From: Gnetum montanum
Lineage: Eukaryota; Streptophyta; Gnetopsida; Gnetales; Gnetaceae
Assembly (NCBI GenBank): GCA_015680685.1
Contig: MNCI01009549.1
Location: forward strand, 200,826-250,213
Direction: 5' to 3'
Length of the DNA stretch: 49,388 bases
This document shows, one piece after another, positions 10,179-22,260 of this stretch. The position numbers and the translations under genes are program-made. Numbering within the stretch: position 1 is the stretch's first letter; each line of letters starts with the position of its first letter. The notes under the pieces were generated by a model that made no database searches, was not told the origin of the DNA, and saw only the letters and a list, made by a program, of their open reading frames with translations.

Positions 10179-12440
10179 ATGGAATCTTCTCAAGTCAAAG
10201 TAGCATTGCCCGTCTCTGACCTTAATGCTAAAATCTCAAATCCTGTGACTGCAACTGAACCCATAGTCGTCGTTGGAGGGATGAACCCTCAAGGGCCAAT
10301 GCACCAGTCACTTAGGTTACAAGGCAAGGACCCCGCCTATACAATTCTCACCTCGGAACAATACAACTTCATCTGCATAAAGATCCAAGCTAACCTGCCC
10401 ATTGATCACACAAAAATGGAAGCAAAACGACATTATGAACTCATCTATAAAGGAGGTCATAACTTTACCCCTTCAGCATATGACGTGATTCCCCTCTCTG
10501 AATCCCGTCATGAACTCATATCCCAGCTCCTCATGGCAAGGAATCAAACTTTGCGACAACCCACCATAGAGCCTCAAAATAGAGACAAAGAAGATGATTT
10601 TGTGGCTCAATCCGAACATGGGGATTCGTACCACACTCTCAGTCCTCATACTTATGCAAACCCATTATTCCAACCTTTCATAGGAGAAACTATGCCTCTT
10701 CATGCATTTACAAGCACTCAAGTACTTGTTTTTCAACCAGAAGCACCCACCCCCATTCTTGTTTTCCCTACGACCAACACCCAATTCAATATGCCCATCC
10801 CTATTATTCCTTTGATTACCACTTTACCCTCCCTCTCACAAGGACAATCCCAACAACTCCCTTCTCAAGCTAATATGGGAGCGACTTTCCAACCCCAAAT
10901 AATTGGGATGCCATCCGTAATACCCGCCTCTACATCCACACATTACATACCACGAGCGCAAATCCAAGGAACACCTTTCACTACTTCAACTCAACAAGTT
11001 TAGGATGTTTCCTCACAACTTGTAACTGGGTAGTAGCCTGCACTTGTCATCCAACAACATCAACCTGCTCACTACAGCATACCACCTGTTGCAATCCCAT
11101 CCATGAATGTCCCTCAAATACAACCATCAGCAACCTTGCAGTCATCTTTCCCACAAATCACACAACAATCTAACTATCACCACACACAACCTAACCAACC
11201 AGCTAGTCCACCTAGTGCTCAAGAATGGGTAGATGCTAGAAAAATGATGCAAGCATTAACCGATGAAGTAAAGCACCTTAAAATCGCAAAAACTGAAGAA
11301 GTCAAGGTGTTGGACTTCTATCAAGATGATCCAATTAGCTCTTCAGTGCCACCATTGACTTTACCAAAAGGAATTTCATTACCACAACTGACCAAATATA
11401 ATGGAGAGGGAGATCTAAACGCTCACCTAGTGACATTCTGATTAGAGTGTCTCTTACTTCAAGCATGGCCTCATGTAATCCTGCATGTGTTCGCCATGTC
11501 CTTAACTAGGAAAGCCTTGGATTAGTACCGAGCCCTACCACGTAACTCCATATCCTCTTTGGAGGATTTTTTACATCAATTCGTTACCCGTTTTAAGTAT
11601 AACCTGAAGCCTGAAGCCACACTAGATAGTCAAATACAAATAAAACAAGTGCCATTGGAGCTCGTACAAAAGTTCATCCAAAGATGGAGCGCTACCCTTA
11701 ACGAACTTCACGAGCCTATCCCGGAAACGTATCTACTTACAATCCTCAAGAGTGCTATGAACGATTTCATTAAGTCAAAACTCTATTATCTGAACGGTTG
11801 CACTTTGAGTCAGGCCTTTGTGCAAATCAAAAACATAGAAGAGGCAGCACAGACAAGTCATGACCCAACTTACCTAACTTTCAAAAGCCAACATACAAAG
11901 AAAGATAAAGGCAAGTCTAAAAAAATAGTCGTAGTAGTGGTAGAGACATTTTGACCCAACAATGCAGGGCAAAAAGGGAAATAACCGACTGGCCCCACTA
12001 GTCACGAAAGAACCGCTCCTGCACCTACACCTGAACCCTCCTTTGCCCAAACTGCTAACACAAGTCATACTCGTACCTTCAAAACAAAAGACCCTGCCTA
12101 GTACACACCCTTACCCATGAAGCCTTCACAATTACTGGACTAACTTCTAAAGGTTGGGTTGATTCAACATAAGCAGATGTCTCCTGCAACATCTCAAAAA
12201 CATGATCGATACTATGAGTTGGTTAAAAATCCAACGTTGGCAATGACTAATGAACCCCCTATTCCAAGAGGTTTCAGGTTAGCCAGATTCTGTGAGTATC
12301 ACCAACGATGTGGCCATGGAACCAACTACTGCTTCACCCTAAAATAAGACATACAGGGTATGATTAACAGAGGTGAGATAGTCTTTGATAAAGCTAACCC
12401 AGGAAGGCGTTAAAATTAGTCTATCGGAGTCTACAAAGAC
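10179..12440 (+). pseudogene. gag: Element T gag
   Basis: Capsid and nucleocapsid precursor forming the virus-like particle. Chosen start: ATG at 10179 (MESSQVKVALPVSD). A single frame runs through to protease. The first ~400 residues are Pro/Gln-rich. The capsid core spans about 11,400-11,850 with KALD-stop-YRALPRNSI, EDFLHQFVTRFKYNL and ELHEPIPETYLLTILKSAM. The nucleocapsid knuckle CEYHQRCGHGTNYC is at 12291-12332, spaced as in Tat gags. About 13 stops fall in this part (for example 11001 TAG, 11034/11037 TAG-TAG, 11439 TGA, 11523 TAG), most explained by CAG, CGA or TGG losing a cytosine; no indel is seen. Confidence 0.85.
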
Positions 12441-13964
12441 CCTCTTAACACCAAAGAGTCGCCCTATGTGATTAACATCATCCATGTCGGTAATGAATAA
12501 GACATTCCACGAAGGCCTTTTGTGATTCGTGTGCCTACTGAAACTGTGTCTACGCTAACACCTCCACAAGCTCCTTTTGCCACACATACACCTCCTATGC
12601 CGCGAAAACTATTTGTCATCCGAGTACACCTTGCGGTTGCAACAACAAACGTGCCATTGCAAACCCGACCTTCTCCATTTGTAATCCGGGTGCTATGACA
12701 CTCCAATTTGCAACCCTTAACAGTTTCCCCACGACCCTCGCGAGAATGCCTCACCGACAAACTGACTAGAGAACGTCTGGTAAAAGAACATCATCATCAT
12801 GAGTTAGGACCGCGAAAACCCACACCGCTGAGTGATGTCCCTATGGTTCCAGTTACTGATCAACCTAGCACGAGTCGTCAAGACAGGAACTCGGGAGTGT
12901 CTAGTGTCCCAAACCCAACAGCTACAGTTAATAACGCAAAAACTCTTCCGCAAGAGATACAAATGTTGGGTCAAATGGATCGAGTCTCAATAGATAAAAA
13001 CATTCCAAATAGCAAAGACGTGGCCAGTGCCCTAACCCGGGTTACATAGGCCTTAAAACAAAACAACACCTCTATGAGTCTGTATGACCTAGTAATGACC
13101 TCCTTAGTACATCGGGAAGCTCTACTGCATATGTTGACTTCAATCCCCATTAGTGAAGACCTTCCTGCAAATGAATCATCTATTTACATCGTATTGTCTC
13201 CACATCAAGAATCGAGATCCACATCTCTAGGATTTCATGCCAATGACATTAAATAAGACGAAAAAATGGGAGAGGTCACTACCGCGCCTATGTTTATAAC
13301 AATACAAGTTAACCAATTTAAGATACATAGGGTGCATGTTAATGACGGAGCGACAACAAATGTAATACCTTTTCCTATCATTGAATGACTAGGCCTCGCG
13401 GAACAAATACAGCCAATGATGACATCATTCTTGAAATCTTTTAGTGGTTCCCGTGTCGTGGTAAAAGACATGATTACCTTGGATTTCATAGTAGGGGACC
13501 TGTTCCCCACACCAGCCGAATTTGTAGTCGTGGAGGAGATGTTGGGGTACAATTTTATTTTGGGATGGCCTTGGTTAGCTCAACTAAAAGCCATATCCTC
13601 ACCGATCCATCAGGAAATTCACCTACCTTATGAGGGCAGTGAAATCGTCATACACAGGGATGTGGCAACATCACTTACTTCCTCACAAGTAGGAACAAAC
13701 CAAGGGTTGGAGGCTGAACTCTTTGAACCTAAGCAAGACACCACTAGTGAAACCCTAGACATTGGTCAATCTCCAACCTGCAACCTTCCTAAAACAGAAG
13801 AAGCATTGGAAGATGCAGACATAGGAGCCATTCTCGCAGGTGTCTCTTGGTCAGAACTACCCTTTGACGTATCCAGCAAGGGGGATGGCGAGTACAAGAT
13901 CATGCCTACATGTCCCACCCTTCACAACAAATTACGAAAATTCAAGAAACAAATCAACAACTAA
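12441..13964 (+). pseudogene. pro: Element T protease region
   Basis: Continues the gag frame, so gag-pro was one polyprotein. About 270 residues of Pro/Thr-rich linker precede an aspartic protease at about 13,260-13,680. The segment TIQVNQFKIHRVHVNDGATT occupies the place of the active site, then NVIPF, and LGYNFILGWPWLAQLKAI is the family's flap-distal ILG-PWL block. The catalytic triplet, normally D-N-G or D-G-G, reads N-D-G (AAT at 13341-13343), so activity is probably lost. The ORF ends at 13964 after a hydrophilic tail with AGVSWSELPFDVSS. In Ogre-type elements gag-pro is separated from RT by an intron or spacer; here the spacer is about 6.2 kb. Confidence 0.8.
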
Positions 13965-14480
13965 GATGAACCATCACGCGTCCAGAATGATGTTAAACTA
14001 CCAAATGTCTGCAATGACGTTAAACTAGCCACGATCAGAAATGGCCAGTTCTTTTAAATTTACTGAAACAACTACGCTCTCCTCCCTTTCTTTGACAAAG
14101 ATGCAATAGTCCATCATGACTTTAAACTGATACGCATGGCCCGAAATGGCCTTAAACTAGAGCACAGTACATTGTCAATTTATTGAAACTTCGCTACGTC
14201 ATTATCGTTTACATTTTGCAAGTTACAATTTCCATTTATTTTATGTTTACTAGACATGATTCCAGTTTACATTTACGTTCATAAATAAACTTGAAAAAGC
14301 AAAACAAAATATATAAATATATGTAATATGGAGTGTTAACATGGCAATAGGATGATGACATATTACACCATGATCATGTTACATCTGTCCTCATACATTC
14401 CAAAAAGAACAAAACCAGCCAAAAAACCAAAAAAAAATTGAAAAGACTAACAAGCCAAATTATGCATTAGTATTAGGGGA
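13965..14480. repeat. Left part of PR-RT spacer with TAAACTAG-type degenerate repeats
   Basis: At least four copies of a 20-30-bp unit with core ATGAC-TTAAACTAGC (13,985-14,165). The same unit recurs at 19,955-20,015 and, most densely, at 23,620-23,960. The remainder, 14,180-14,480, is A/T-rich without coding signal and would be the 3' UTR of the antisense gene. Confidence 0.55.
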
Positions 14481-14678
14481 CTATTGCCCAAACTCCTCTA
14501 CGTCATCAGCTCCCATCCCACTGGGGCCAGCCTCACCACCATGTCCCTATAAAAATAAAAACAAAAACAAGAAAAACAACAAAACAAGTAAACACAAACA
14601 TACAGATTAAAAGAGCAAAATACTAAAAAAAGGAGGATGATTAAAAGCAATAAAACAATACAGAACTAAAACACTCAC

Positions 14679-15457
14679 AGGTGGGGAAGGCCTGAGATTA
14701 GCTTCCAGGTGTCGTAGAATCCCTTCTTCGAGCATGCACGCCCAGTCTTTCTCAAGTCTGAGGTTGATATTGGCTAAGGATTTACCCTTGTCCACTGAAG
14801 ACTAGGAAGGGTGCTTAAGAGAAAACATACTTGTTGAAGCTTCCCCAGAGGCAGTGGTAATGGATCTCTCAGGAGACCCCTCCACTTCTGTACACTCAAC
14901 AAACTTTTCACAAGAAGAGCGCAAGCCTAACCCCTCCACGAACATCTCCAACCGGTGACGTTCAACTGATTCCTCCTTTAACCATTTTTTGTATTGGTGC
15001 TTATGATCTTTTTGATCCTGGACCCATTTACATACTTTGGATGCAAAGGACTTCCAGTCATGGCACTTCCTATTTAATAAATCCATCTGGGCCCTCTGTT
15101 TAGCCAATTCCTGAATCGCCTGCACCTTACTATTCAAGCCTATCCAATAACGTGCATAGGTGATCTCGGATGTTCGCCAGGTACTATCACTGGCCAATCT
15201 AGCATAGGCAAAATCATAATGATCTTGCAAGTCATTCCTCTCCTCTATCACCTTCGCCAAATTTTCTTTGAATGATTGAACTTCAAGCCATAAGTGTTCA
15301 ATTGAGCACCTGCAGGTCCAAAGAGACTTAGCATTCAGAACAACACAACTCAAAACCGCATCATAAATCCCTCTTGGGATCTGCTTAATATCTTTGGGCA
15401 ATTCTAGGAGACCGTCAATATGGGTAGCCTTGGAAGGACTCCATTGAAACTTTGCAC
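14679..15457 (-). other. Exon 8 of the antisense gene: coiled-coil region
   Basis: Long exon encoding a charged helical segment with heptad-like spacing, for example LWLEVQSFKENLAKVIEERN, followed by KVQAIQELAKQRAQMDLL and WLKEESVERHRLEMFVEGL, then a Ser/Glu-rich tail. It resembles the carboxy-terminal coiled coils that follow mobile-type domains in plant element accessory proteins. One TAG occurs at 14799-14801; the frame continues to a GTGAGT donor at 14678. Confidence 0.55.
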
Positions 15458-16210
15458 CTATAAGTACAAACATCACACATATGAGCTAATAAGAGATCTC
15501 CAATAGAGGCAAAAGCACAATGAACTTAGGCACTTGGTATAAAGTACACACCTAATTCAGGATGAGCCTGTTGCAGATGAGCAACAACATCATTGACGAT
15601 GCCCGTAACGAAGTCTACTTTATTGGGCATCTCAGGCCATGGCCTCAATTAACCAGTGGATGTTGAATCTACATGGGAAGGCACTTTAACCAGGGCCTGT
15701 CGCCTGAGATGCATGTGCTTTAGGTGCTTCAGCATCCATGTCTGATGCTAAGAAGAGTCATGATAATCGAAACAATGTACAAAGCTAAGAAGTACGAAGA
15801 TCAAACTAACAAAACGTACCAAGGAGCCCTCTACTGGTCAGCTCAGGCGGATCACCAAGGTGTAAAGGCCCATCAAAGAAGTTGTCAAAAACACCTTTCT
15901 CCTCGCTTGAATGCTTAAGGGCATCTAAAGCCTCAGCAAGTGTCACTTCCATGGTATCCATTTCATCCTCTTCTCCCAAGATGGGAATAGCCTCAACTGC
16001 TTCTTCTCTCATTTTCTCCTCTTCATCACACCCAGTGATAACCGTTTCAGGCTCACCCATTAGAGCTAATTCTTCCCTTTTCCTCTTGGGGGTATCCTCT
16101 GTTAGCACAAATAAATCTAAGGTTAGCATGACGTAATAGGTATGCATATTTAAGTAAACAAATAAATTCAAAAAGTGATAAAAACACTTAAAGCAAAAAA
16201 AAATACTTAC

Positions 16211-17246
16211 CTATTCCTAGAAAGATTAATCGAATCTTCTTTGCCCTTGGCGGTCTCGCCTCTGTAGCATGTTTTCTCAAATGCTCAACCCTTTTCACCT
16301 TAGTGTTGGCCTTCCCGACAGTCTCCTGAATCAAGCGCTCAGCTCTCGTAACAGTTGTGTGCAGTTTAGGTGGTTCCAACTCCAAGCTATCATGCGAATG
16401 GTGGGAACGACTGGCTGCACCCCCTGTTGTGACAGAGATTGATTCCTTGATGCCTTCAGGTGGATCTTGGGATCTAGTGGTGTTAAATAGATGACAGATC
16501 CAGGGGCGAGACAACTGTGAATGATCTCTTAACACATACTGGTTATCTCCATAGACCACTAAGAACTCAGCAAACCTACGGAGATAGCCCGCGAAAAAGG
16601 TAAAGGTAAAGTGAGACTTAGCATCAACATTGGAACGTACCCTCCACAGAGACCTAATACAAGGAATTGCGCCCAATTGTAGCACATACCAGTCTCCAAG
16701 ACTTTCCCATAACACGTGTAGACTCAATCCTAAGACTTCTTGCTTGGGAAAGAGACTTAGGGAACGCTTGTGCTCTAAAGAGCGGGTACAGAAAATTTAC
16801 CTCCGTCAAGTGAGTATCAGCTTGCATGGCGAAGCCCTTAGGACCCCGTGGTACACCTAGCCAGTCTTCAAGTTCCTTAATCACACGACCTTCTCTAGTT
16901 GCTCTATCCACCGCCACCTTAGCACCATCCGCTGGTACATAGAAAAGATCGGAAAAGAATTCGACAGTTAGTTGGAAAGACACCTTAACTCCCTGAACTC
17001 GTGTAGTAAAATAGGAGACATCATTGTTAAAAGAGTCAATGATGGAAACCATTTCGGTCACGGGAACGTTAGGAGTCAAGGCAATGAATAGGTCCATCAA
17101 GCCCGCATTGGTAAGACGGCTGATGATTTGTTCAGGTGCCTTCTTGTATAGCCATCGTTATGACTCCTCTATCTCTCCAAACCTCATAAAGAGAGTGGCC
17201 TCAATGCTCCCGGATATGACGGTAACCTCATCAAGAGGAACGACCG
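16211..17246 (-). other. Exons 4-5 of the antisense gene: transposon-protein-like domain
   Basis: Reads as one globular domain over two exons: AGLMDLFIALTPNVPVTEMV, then a VREFY-like helix and VQGVKVSFQLTVEFFSDLFY, followed after the 58-nt intron by LGLSLHVLWESLGDWYVLQL and HFTFTFFAGYLRRFAEFLVV. The V-GV-V-F---I--F pattern resembles the amino-terminal half of plant transposon-protein (Transposase_32) or plant-mobile-domain proteins. One stop (TAA in place of CAA, near 17,169) is present. The similarity is weak and from memory; a profile search would decide. Confidence 0.4.
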
Positions 17247-18148
17247 CTGTAGAAAAGACACAAGAGACATTGAGCAAAAATTAAGAATATGATAAGTAAT
17301 GATGTAACAAAAATGAAAACCAAGCCTGGAACACAACCATTACCATTAGCAAATGGAGTAGGTACACTTGCTACAGGATCAACCGTTTGAGGAAAAACAG
17401 GCCCATCAGGAGACCTATCCTCATGCAGCCAGCCACGAACTTGACAACATTCAAGGGCCCTAGAGAATTGCCTAGGATAATTGACAATAGCATCCTTAGT
17501 CTAGCCTAGTACCGCAACACGAAGAGTGGGGCCCGTCATGAACGCCTCCAAGGCTGTGCGCGCTAAGGTAAGCTCGCTATCATCCTCATGCAATCCATGC
17601 TCAGTAAAATGGGGCCTACGAAAGAAAAAGTATTCATACGTAAGCAATGATATAACGCTAAAGGAACCAAAGTTAGTACAAGTATAAAAAGAGCATACTT
17701 GTCTACTCCGTATACTATTCCAGGTGGATTTTGGAATAGTGTATGTACACGGTAGGCTAGAAAAAGTGTGCTACTACTATTGTAATGGCTGCAAGATGGC
17801 AATCCCCACACATGGGTCAAAGGACGTGTAGATCTAGGACCTTTGGGAGCATCCCCCTCAACTATATATGGTCCCTCACCTATGTCAACAACAAAGGGTA
17901 ACATGCCTCGTGTTGAGCTGGGCAACATGGTCTCAACAATATCACGAGTCAGCTGCTCACTCAAGTGAGACCATATGACAATGCTGAAATTATGCAAAAT
18001 AAATGATAAAAATGCACCAACATTTGGATGAAACCATATTACGTGTGCCCTGATCCACATGTCATAACTTGGCATGTTCGGTTCCAAAGGGCCAAACCAA
18101 GATAGCACACCCACAAGTTCGACCACAAGGAGAAAAGACTTAGGTCCC

Positions 18149-18205
18149 CTACATAGAGCCAGAACCTTAGGTAAGTAACTTAAAACATATAAAACATATA
18201 AACTA

Positions 18206-18236
<31 letters not shown>

Positions 18237-19360
18237 CCTAACAAGTAAGATTCAACACACACACAAGACCAACATTATTAGATAAGAACACTAGTATTCA
18301 TTTGGTGTATTTGATGCTCGTTGGGGACATTAAAAACCCATTTCACAGTAAACCAAAAACAAAACATGTACATTCACTATCTAACCCAAGAAAGCAAAAA
18401 CAAAAGGATACAAATAACCAGCAACACCGAGCAAATAATTTACTCATGCGCTAGTTCCCAAAGAATTCACATTATAGTGCATGTTGCAGTGAAAGTGACA
18501 AGGGAACTCATTCACAATGCAACTCACGCTGCAACCCATAAACGTAGCTCACGCTGCTACTCAGAATGCAGCTCACACTACAACTCATGCAGTGGCATAA
18601 CTCACGCTGCAGAAGCAACTAATGCTAGGAAGTAACTCCGCCCAAGCACAAAAATCGCAATTTTCTCTGGGGCGCTCATGCCCAGAAAAAAATCAATTTT
18701 CTCTGGGCAGTCACACCCTGTCCCTCCCAAACGCCCACATTCATACTACACCCTGCACTTGTTGGTAATGCACAATGAGCTTGCCTTGCATTCCCCTACA
18801 CTTCCTCTCTACAGTAGCTCACGTCGTGCCCTACATCTCCTTAAACCCTTTTACACCAAACTTGCCATTCCTCAAACATCTTGCAACGTCGCACAAAACC
18901 CTCAACCACACTATCTAAACCTCCTTAAAACCCCCACGCATACCTTGAAATATGCATTCATGCCTCACTCAACAACAAAAAAAATAACGCCCTCTCAAAC
19001 TCTGCACCCACACTCATGCCCTCACCACTCACGCTGGGCGTGCCCCAGGTTGCTCACGCCAACGAATAAATCATTAAAAAATAAGAAATTTTGCAGGCTT
19101 GAGCGTGCTTTGGCCATTACTTATGCTGCCCACACTCACACCATCGCCCAAAATAGCGACCATAAAGAAATGGTGAAACTCAAAACCCCAATAGCGTCCC
19201 TGACGCCCAAAATTTACAACAACGAGAGATCCGCGATACAAACCCTAAAATCCAGCAAAATTTTCACTTCGAAATCATAGCAAAATGGCAGTCCTAATGG
19301 CTCACGTCGTGCTCATGCTACAATTGAATGGTCTTAAAATAGGAATTAAAGAAAACATAC
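18149..19360 (-). other. First intron of the antisense gene
   Basis: About 1.2 kb between donor CGTAG|GTATGT (19361/19360) and acceptor CTATGTAG|GGG (18149/18148). It contains several CTCACGCTGC units (18,500-18,615 and 19,020-19,060). Plus-strand open frames here (18321-18635 and 18678-19280) are His/Thr/Pro-rich products of this motif and are not convincing genes. Confidence 0.55.
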
Positions 19361-19497
19361 CTACGTAGGGCCCCCGCCCATGATGAAACCCTGGGTTGAG
19401 GAAGGCGTCGAAGCAGTTCTTCGCTCTCCTCTACAAACGGCAGGCTGTCCTACTTCTTCCCTTTAACTAAGTGGTCCCGCCTCCCTGTGCCCTTCAT

Positions 19498-20132
19498 TTT
19501 GCTCACGCTACGCACGCCTTGTAACTCATACTGCGCTATGCATGCCCTATAACTCACGCTACTCTGCACTTCCTGTTACTCACGCTGCCAATCCTGTAGC
19601 TCACGCTACACTGTATACTAACGTTGCACTCTCTCGTCACGCTCACCACTCATGCACTAATGCTTGCTAAAACGACTCATGTTTTGCACCTTTTAAATCC
19701 CTTCTATTTTTCTTACCCTTTTTAAACCCTCTGTCCAATTTATCTACTTTATTTTATCCTTATTTTATTTTATTTTTCATCTTTATTTCTCGTTCTTGTG
19801 TTCTCTGGTTAATTTCTATTCTTATGTTATCATTCAAAACAACTTTTCCTCATGGAGTAGAGCCTAAACATTAGAATAAAACAAAACAAAAAGACCAAAG
19901 ATTCATGAAACCATAAAAATCCACAACACTATTGTTCACACGAAAAATGAATACCAATGGCCCGGTAAGGCCTAAAACTGCCATGTGGTCCCGGTATGAC
20001 ATTAAACTACCCCTACGTTTCGTAATTTCATCAGAACATAAATTACACGAAGCTAGTTTATATTTAGCAACTCGTTCATCCAAAAAATGTCACTCACGTT
20101 GCTCCCGATTTTAAATTGGTAGGAGCAAACAC
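19498..20132. promoter_or_regulatory. Promoter-side region of the antisense gene and leader of RT ORF
   Basis: 19,500-19,650, immediately upstream of the antisense ATG, carries about eight CTCACGCT or CACGCC units, the motif of the T LTR. Further right (19,700-19,870) is A/T-rich with TTTAAAA-type boxes on the minus strand. 19,955-20,015 has TAAACTAC repeats, and the RT ORF ATG follows at 20133. Confidence 0.45.
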
Positions 20133-21340
20133 ATGGCGAACAAGAACATCTTTTCAACATTGTCTCTCAATGGACCACATGGAGAAGTAACAAGGACAAT
20201 CAATTTAGAATCTTTGGATCTAGACCCATCCGCTTACACAAATTTAATAGCATCCACTCAAGAAATATCGGACTAGCCTGAAAACATGATGAAGACTCTA
20301 GATCTAGAGGCCGATAGTATCACTAAGGATCCTCTTACTAAAGTCTCTATTGCCACTTCCAGTGATAAAACTAGAACATTAAAATTAAGTGCCTTATTAG
20401 ACACACAACTCGCTAGTGATATCACTCAGATTTTGAAAGACAACATAAAGACGTTTACGTGGTCTTATACTAACATGCCAGGGTTGGACCCTTGAATCGT
20501 CCAACATAATATCATCCTTGATGAAAAGATTAAACCAGTGAAACAAACGGCATGAAAGGTTAGACCTGAGGTAGCGTTAGCAGTCCGTGATGAAATCACA
20601 AAGCTCTATCAAGCTAGTTTCATCTGGGCGGTTGACTATTCTGACTGGATATCAAACATTGTTGTAGTCCCTAAGAAAAATGATAGTATACACATATGCA
20701 TTGACTTTCGAGATCTCAACACAGCCACTATAAAGGATGACTTCCCACTGCCCAGCATCGATCAACTCGTTGACACAACTGCTGGGCATGCATTATTATC
20801 CTTTATGGATGGATTTTTAGGATACAACCAAATAAGAATCAATCCAGAGCATCAACTTAGAACAACCTTCATGACACCTTGGGGTACATTCTGTTATACA
20901 ATGATGTCGTTCAGCCTTAAGAATGCAAGTGCTACGTATCAACGAGCAATGACATGCATATTTAGCAATCACATGCTTGATTTGCTCAACGATTATGTTG
21001 ATGACATTGCAGTTACATCTAAAACAACCGAACAACATGCGAAAGATTTGGACTTAGTGCTTAAACGTTGTCCTAAACATGTCCTTAGACTCAACCCGAA
21101 GAAGTGTGTCTTTGGTGTTAAAATAGGCAAAATGCTTGGCTTCGTAGTCTCTGAAACAGGGATACGAGTGGACCCCGATAAGGTTAAAGCAATAACTAGT
21201 ATGCAACCACCTAGGAACCTTACCGAATTACATGGTCTACAAGGTAGACTGCAATTCATCAGACGCTTTATCGCAAAACTAACGAATAAGCTAAAACCCA
21301 TGCAGCACTTACTACGAAAGAATGTGCATTTATAGTGGAC
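20133..21340 (+). pseudogene. RT: Element T reverse transcriptase
   Basis: Copies element RNA to DNA. The ORF has its own ATG at 20133 (MANKNIFSTLSLNGP) and stays in one frame to integrase. The RT fingers and palm begin near 20,610: VDYSDWISNIVVVPKKN, CIDFRDLNTAT, FPLPSIDQLVD, then ALLSFMDGFLGYNQIRI with the first catalytic Asp and DYVDDIAVTSK (YVDD at 20994-21005) with the other two. The thumb has LGFVVSETGIRVDPDKVKAI. All catalytic Asp residues are intact. Stops occur upstream and in the linker (20274, 20493, near 20,554), and then at 21333. Confidence 0.88.
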
Positions 21341-21810
21341 TCAACAATGCTAGGAAGCATTTGAAAACATAAAAATGGAGTTGGCTTAATTGTTGATAGT
21401 TCATCTCCCGCAAAGTGATAAACCTTTTTACATCTACCTAGCGACATCTGATTCATCTATTGTGTCCATGCTTTGCCAAAAACGAGAAGATGGAATCGAG
21501 ATCCCCATGTACTATTTAAGTCATGCCTTAATTTCCTACGAACAATGATACAATGATGTAGAGAGATCATGTCTTGCCCTTGTCTTTTCCTTGAAAATGT
21601 GATGACATTATCTCTTCCGTAACCAAGTCTATATCATTTGCAAAGATAATGTGCTTCGAGCTATCACTAACAACATCTATGAATCAAGTAGGATAGCCAA
21701 ATGGAAAGCGATGATCACTGAGTTTGACTTACGCTATGTAGCTCAATCCTCCACTAAAAGTCAAGCAGTAGTCAATCAATTGATCGCTTCACCAACACAA
21801 GATTAAGTGA
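21341..21810 (+). pseudogene. RH: Element T retroelement RNase H
   Basis: First RNase H domain, degrading RNA in RNA:DNA hybrids. It is recognised by QSDKPFYIYLATSDSSIVSM, EIPMYYLSHALISYEQ and the block around RIAKWKAMITEFDLRYVAQS. The usual F-Y-D/AvSD start reads YLATSD. Stops include one before YNDVERSC, and a double stop before HYLFRNQ. Confidence 0.75.
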
Positions 21811-21839
21811 CAATCAATCCCGAATTCCTTGATGCAACC

Positions 21840-22260
21840 ATTAATAGCATCAACACTGTGCTTGATAACTACGATGCAATCCTTTACTTTCATGGAGCGT
21901 CAACTTCCTGAGGAGGGAGCGTTGTAGCCATCATAGCGTATCCCTCGAGAGAAATTCGACCCTTTGCCTATCGACTAACCTTCCCTTGCACCAACAACGT
22001 GGCAAAGTATGAAGGTCTTCTTAGAGGTCTTATAGCAGCACTAACTTTCGGAATCACATGTCTTGTAGTTCGAGGCGACTCACAGTTAGTAATCAATCAA
22101 GTCACAGAGGTTTACGCATGCAAGGCTTCTCATTTACAACCATACTATGACCTAACTAAACACTTGCTAAAACAATTGATCAACGTAGATGTGTAACATA
22201 TTCCTAGGAATAAAAATACCATCGCCGATGCACTTGCTACTCTAGCCTTAAACATGACTC
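21840..22260 (+). pseudogene. aRH: Element T second, archaeal-type RNase H
   Basis: A second RNase H after the first, the diagnostic trait of the Tat lineage. Blocks: ILYFHGAS, NNVAKYEGLLRGLIAA, LVVRGDSQLVINQV and IPRNKNTIADALATLA. Of the four catalytic acids, the first Asp reads His (CAT at 21891-21893) and the Glu of A-E-Y-E reads Lys. The GDSQL and IADAL aspartates remain. Known family facts: plants acquired this domain to replace a degenerate first RNase H. Confidence 0.8.

Larger units (their letters stand above)
14481..19497 (-). pseudogene. Antisense nine-exon accessory gene inside element T
   Basis: Minus-strand gene between protease and RT. Exons (plus coordinates): 19361-19497, 18148-17699, 17615-17344, 17246-16801, 16742-16211, 16098-15820, 15741-15552, 15457-14679, 14546-14481; about 3,151 nt. 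It starts MKGTGRRDHLVKGKK, after an AGCGTGAG-rich leader, and ends DDVEEFGQ then TAG. All introns start GT and end AG, with good donors such as GTATGT, GTAAGT and GTGAGT. Phases agree at every junction except within exon 7, where one extra T (GGTTAAA) breaks frame. Five codons have become stops (exons 1, 3, 4, 7, 8). The intron at 16743-16800 is only 58 nt. Antisense ORFs are known in some Tat-type elements, and some plant elements carry plant-mobile-domain genes, but I know none with this position and exon count. The function is unknown to me. Confidence 0.7.

Noticed and set aside
9829-10219. Overlapping open frames in the T leader.
   Set aside because: Composition is dictated by ACGCT/CACACA repeats; no family motifs, and gag starts in another context at 10179.
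12464-12760. 98-codon minus-strand frame opposite gag-pro.
   Set aside because: Shadow of the Pro/Thr-rich linker on the coding strand; Gly/Arg-rich by complementarity.
18321-19280. Two plus-strand open frames (104 and 200 codons).
   Set aside because: His/Thr/Pro/Ser-rich translations of CTCACGCTGC repeats and intron sequence, antisense to intron 1 of the minus-strand gene; no motifs.
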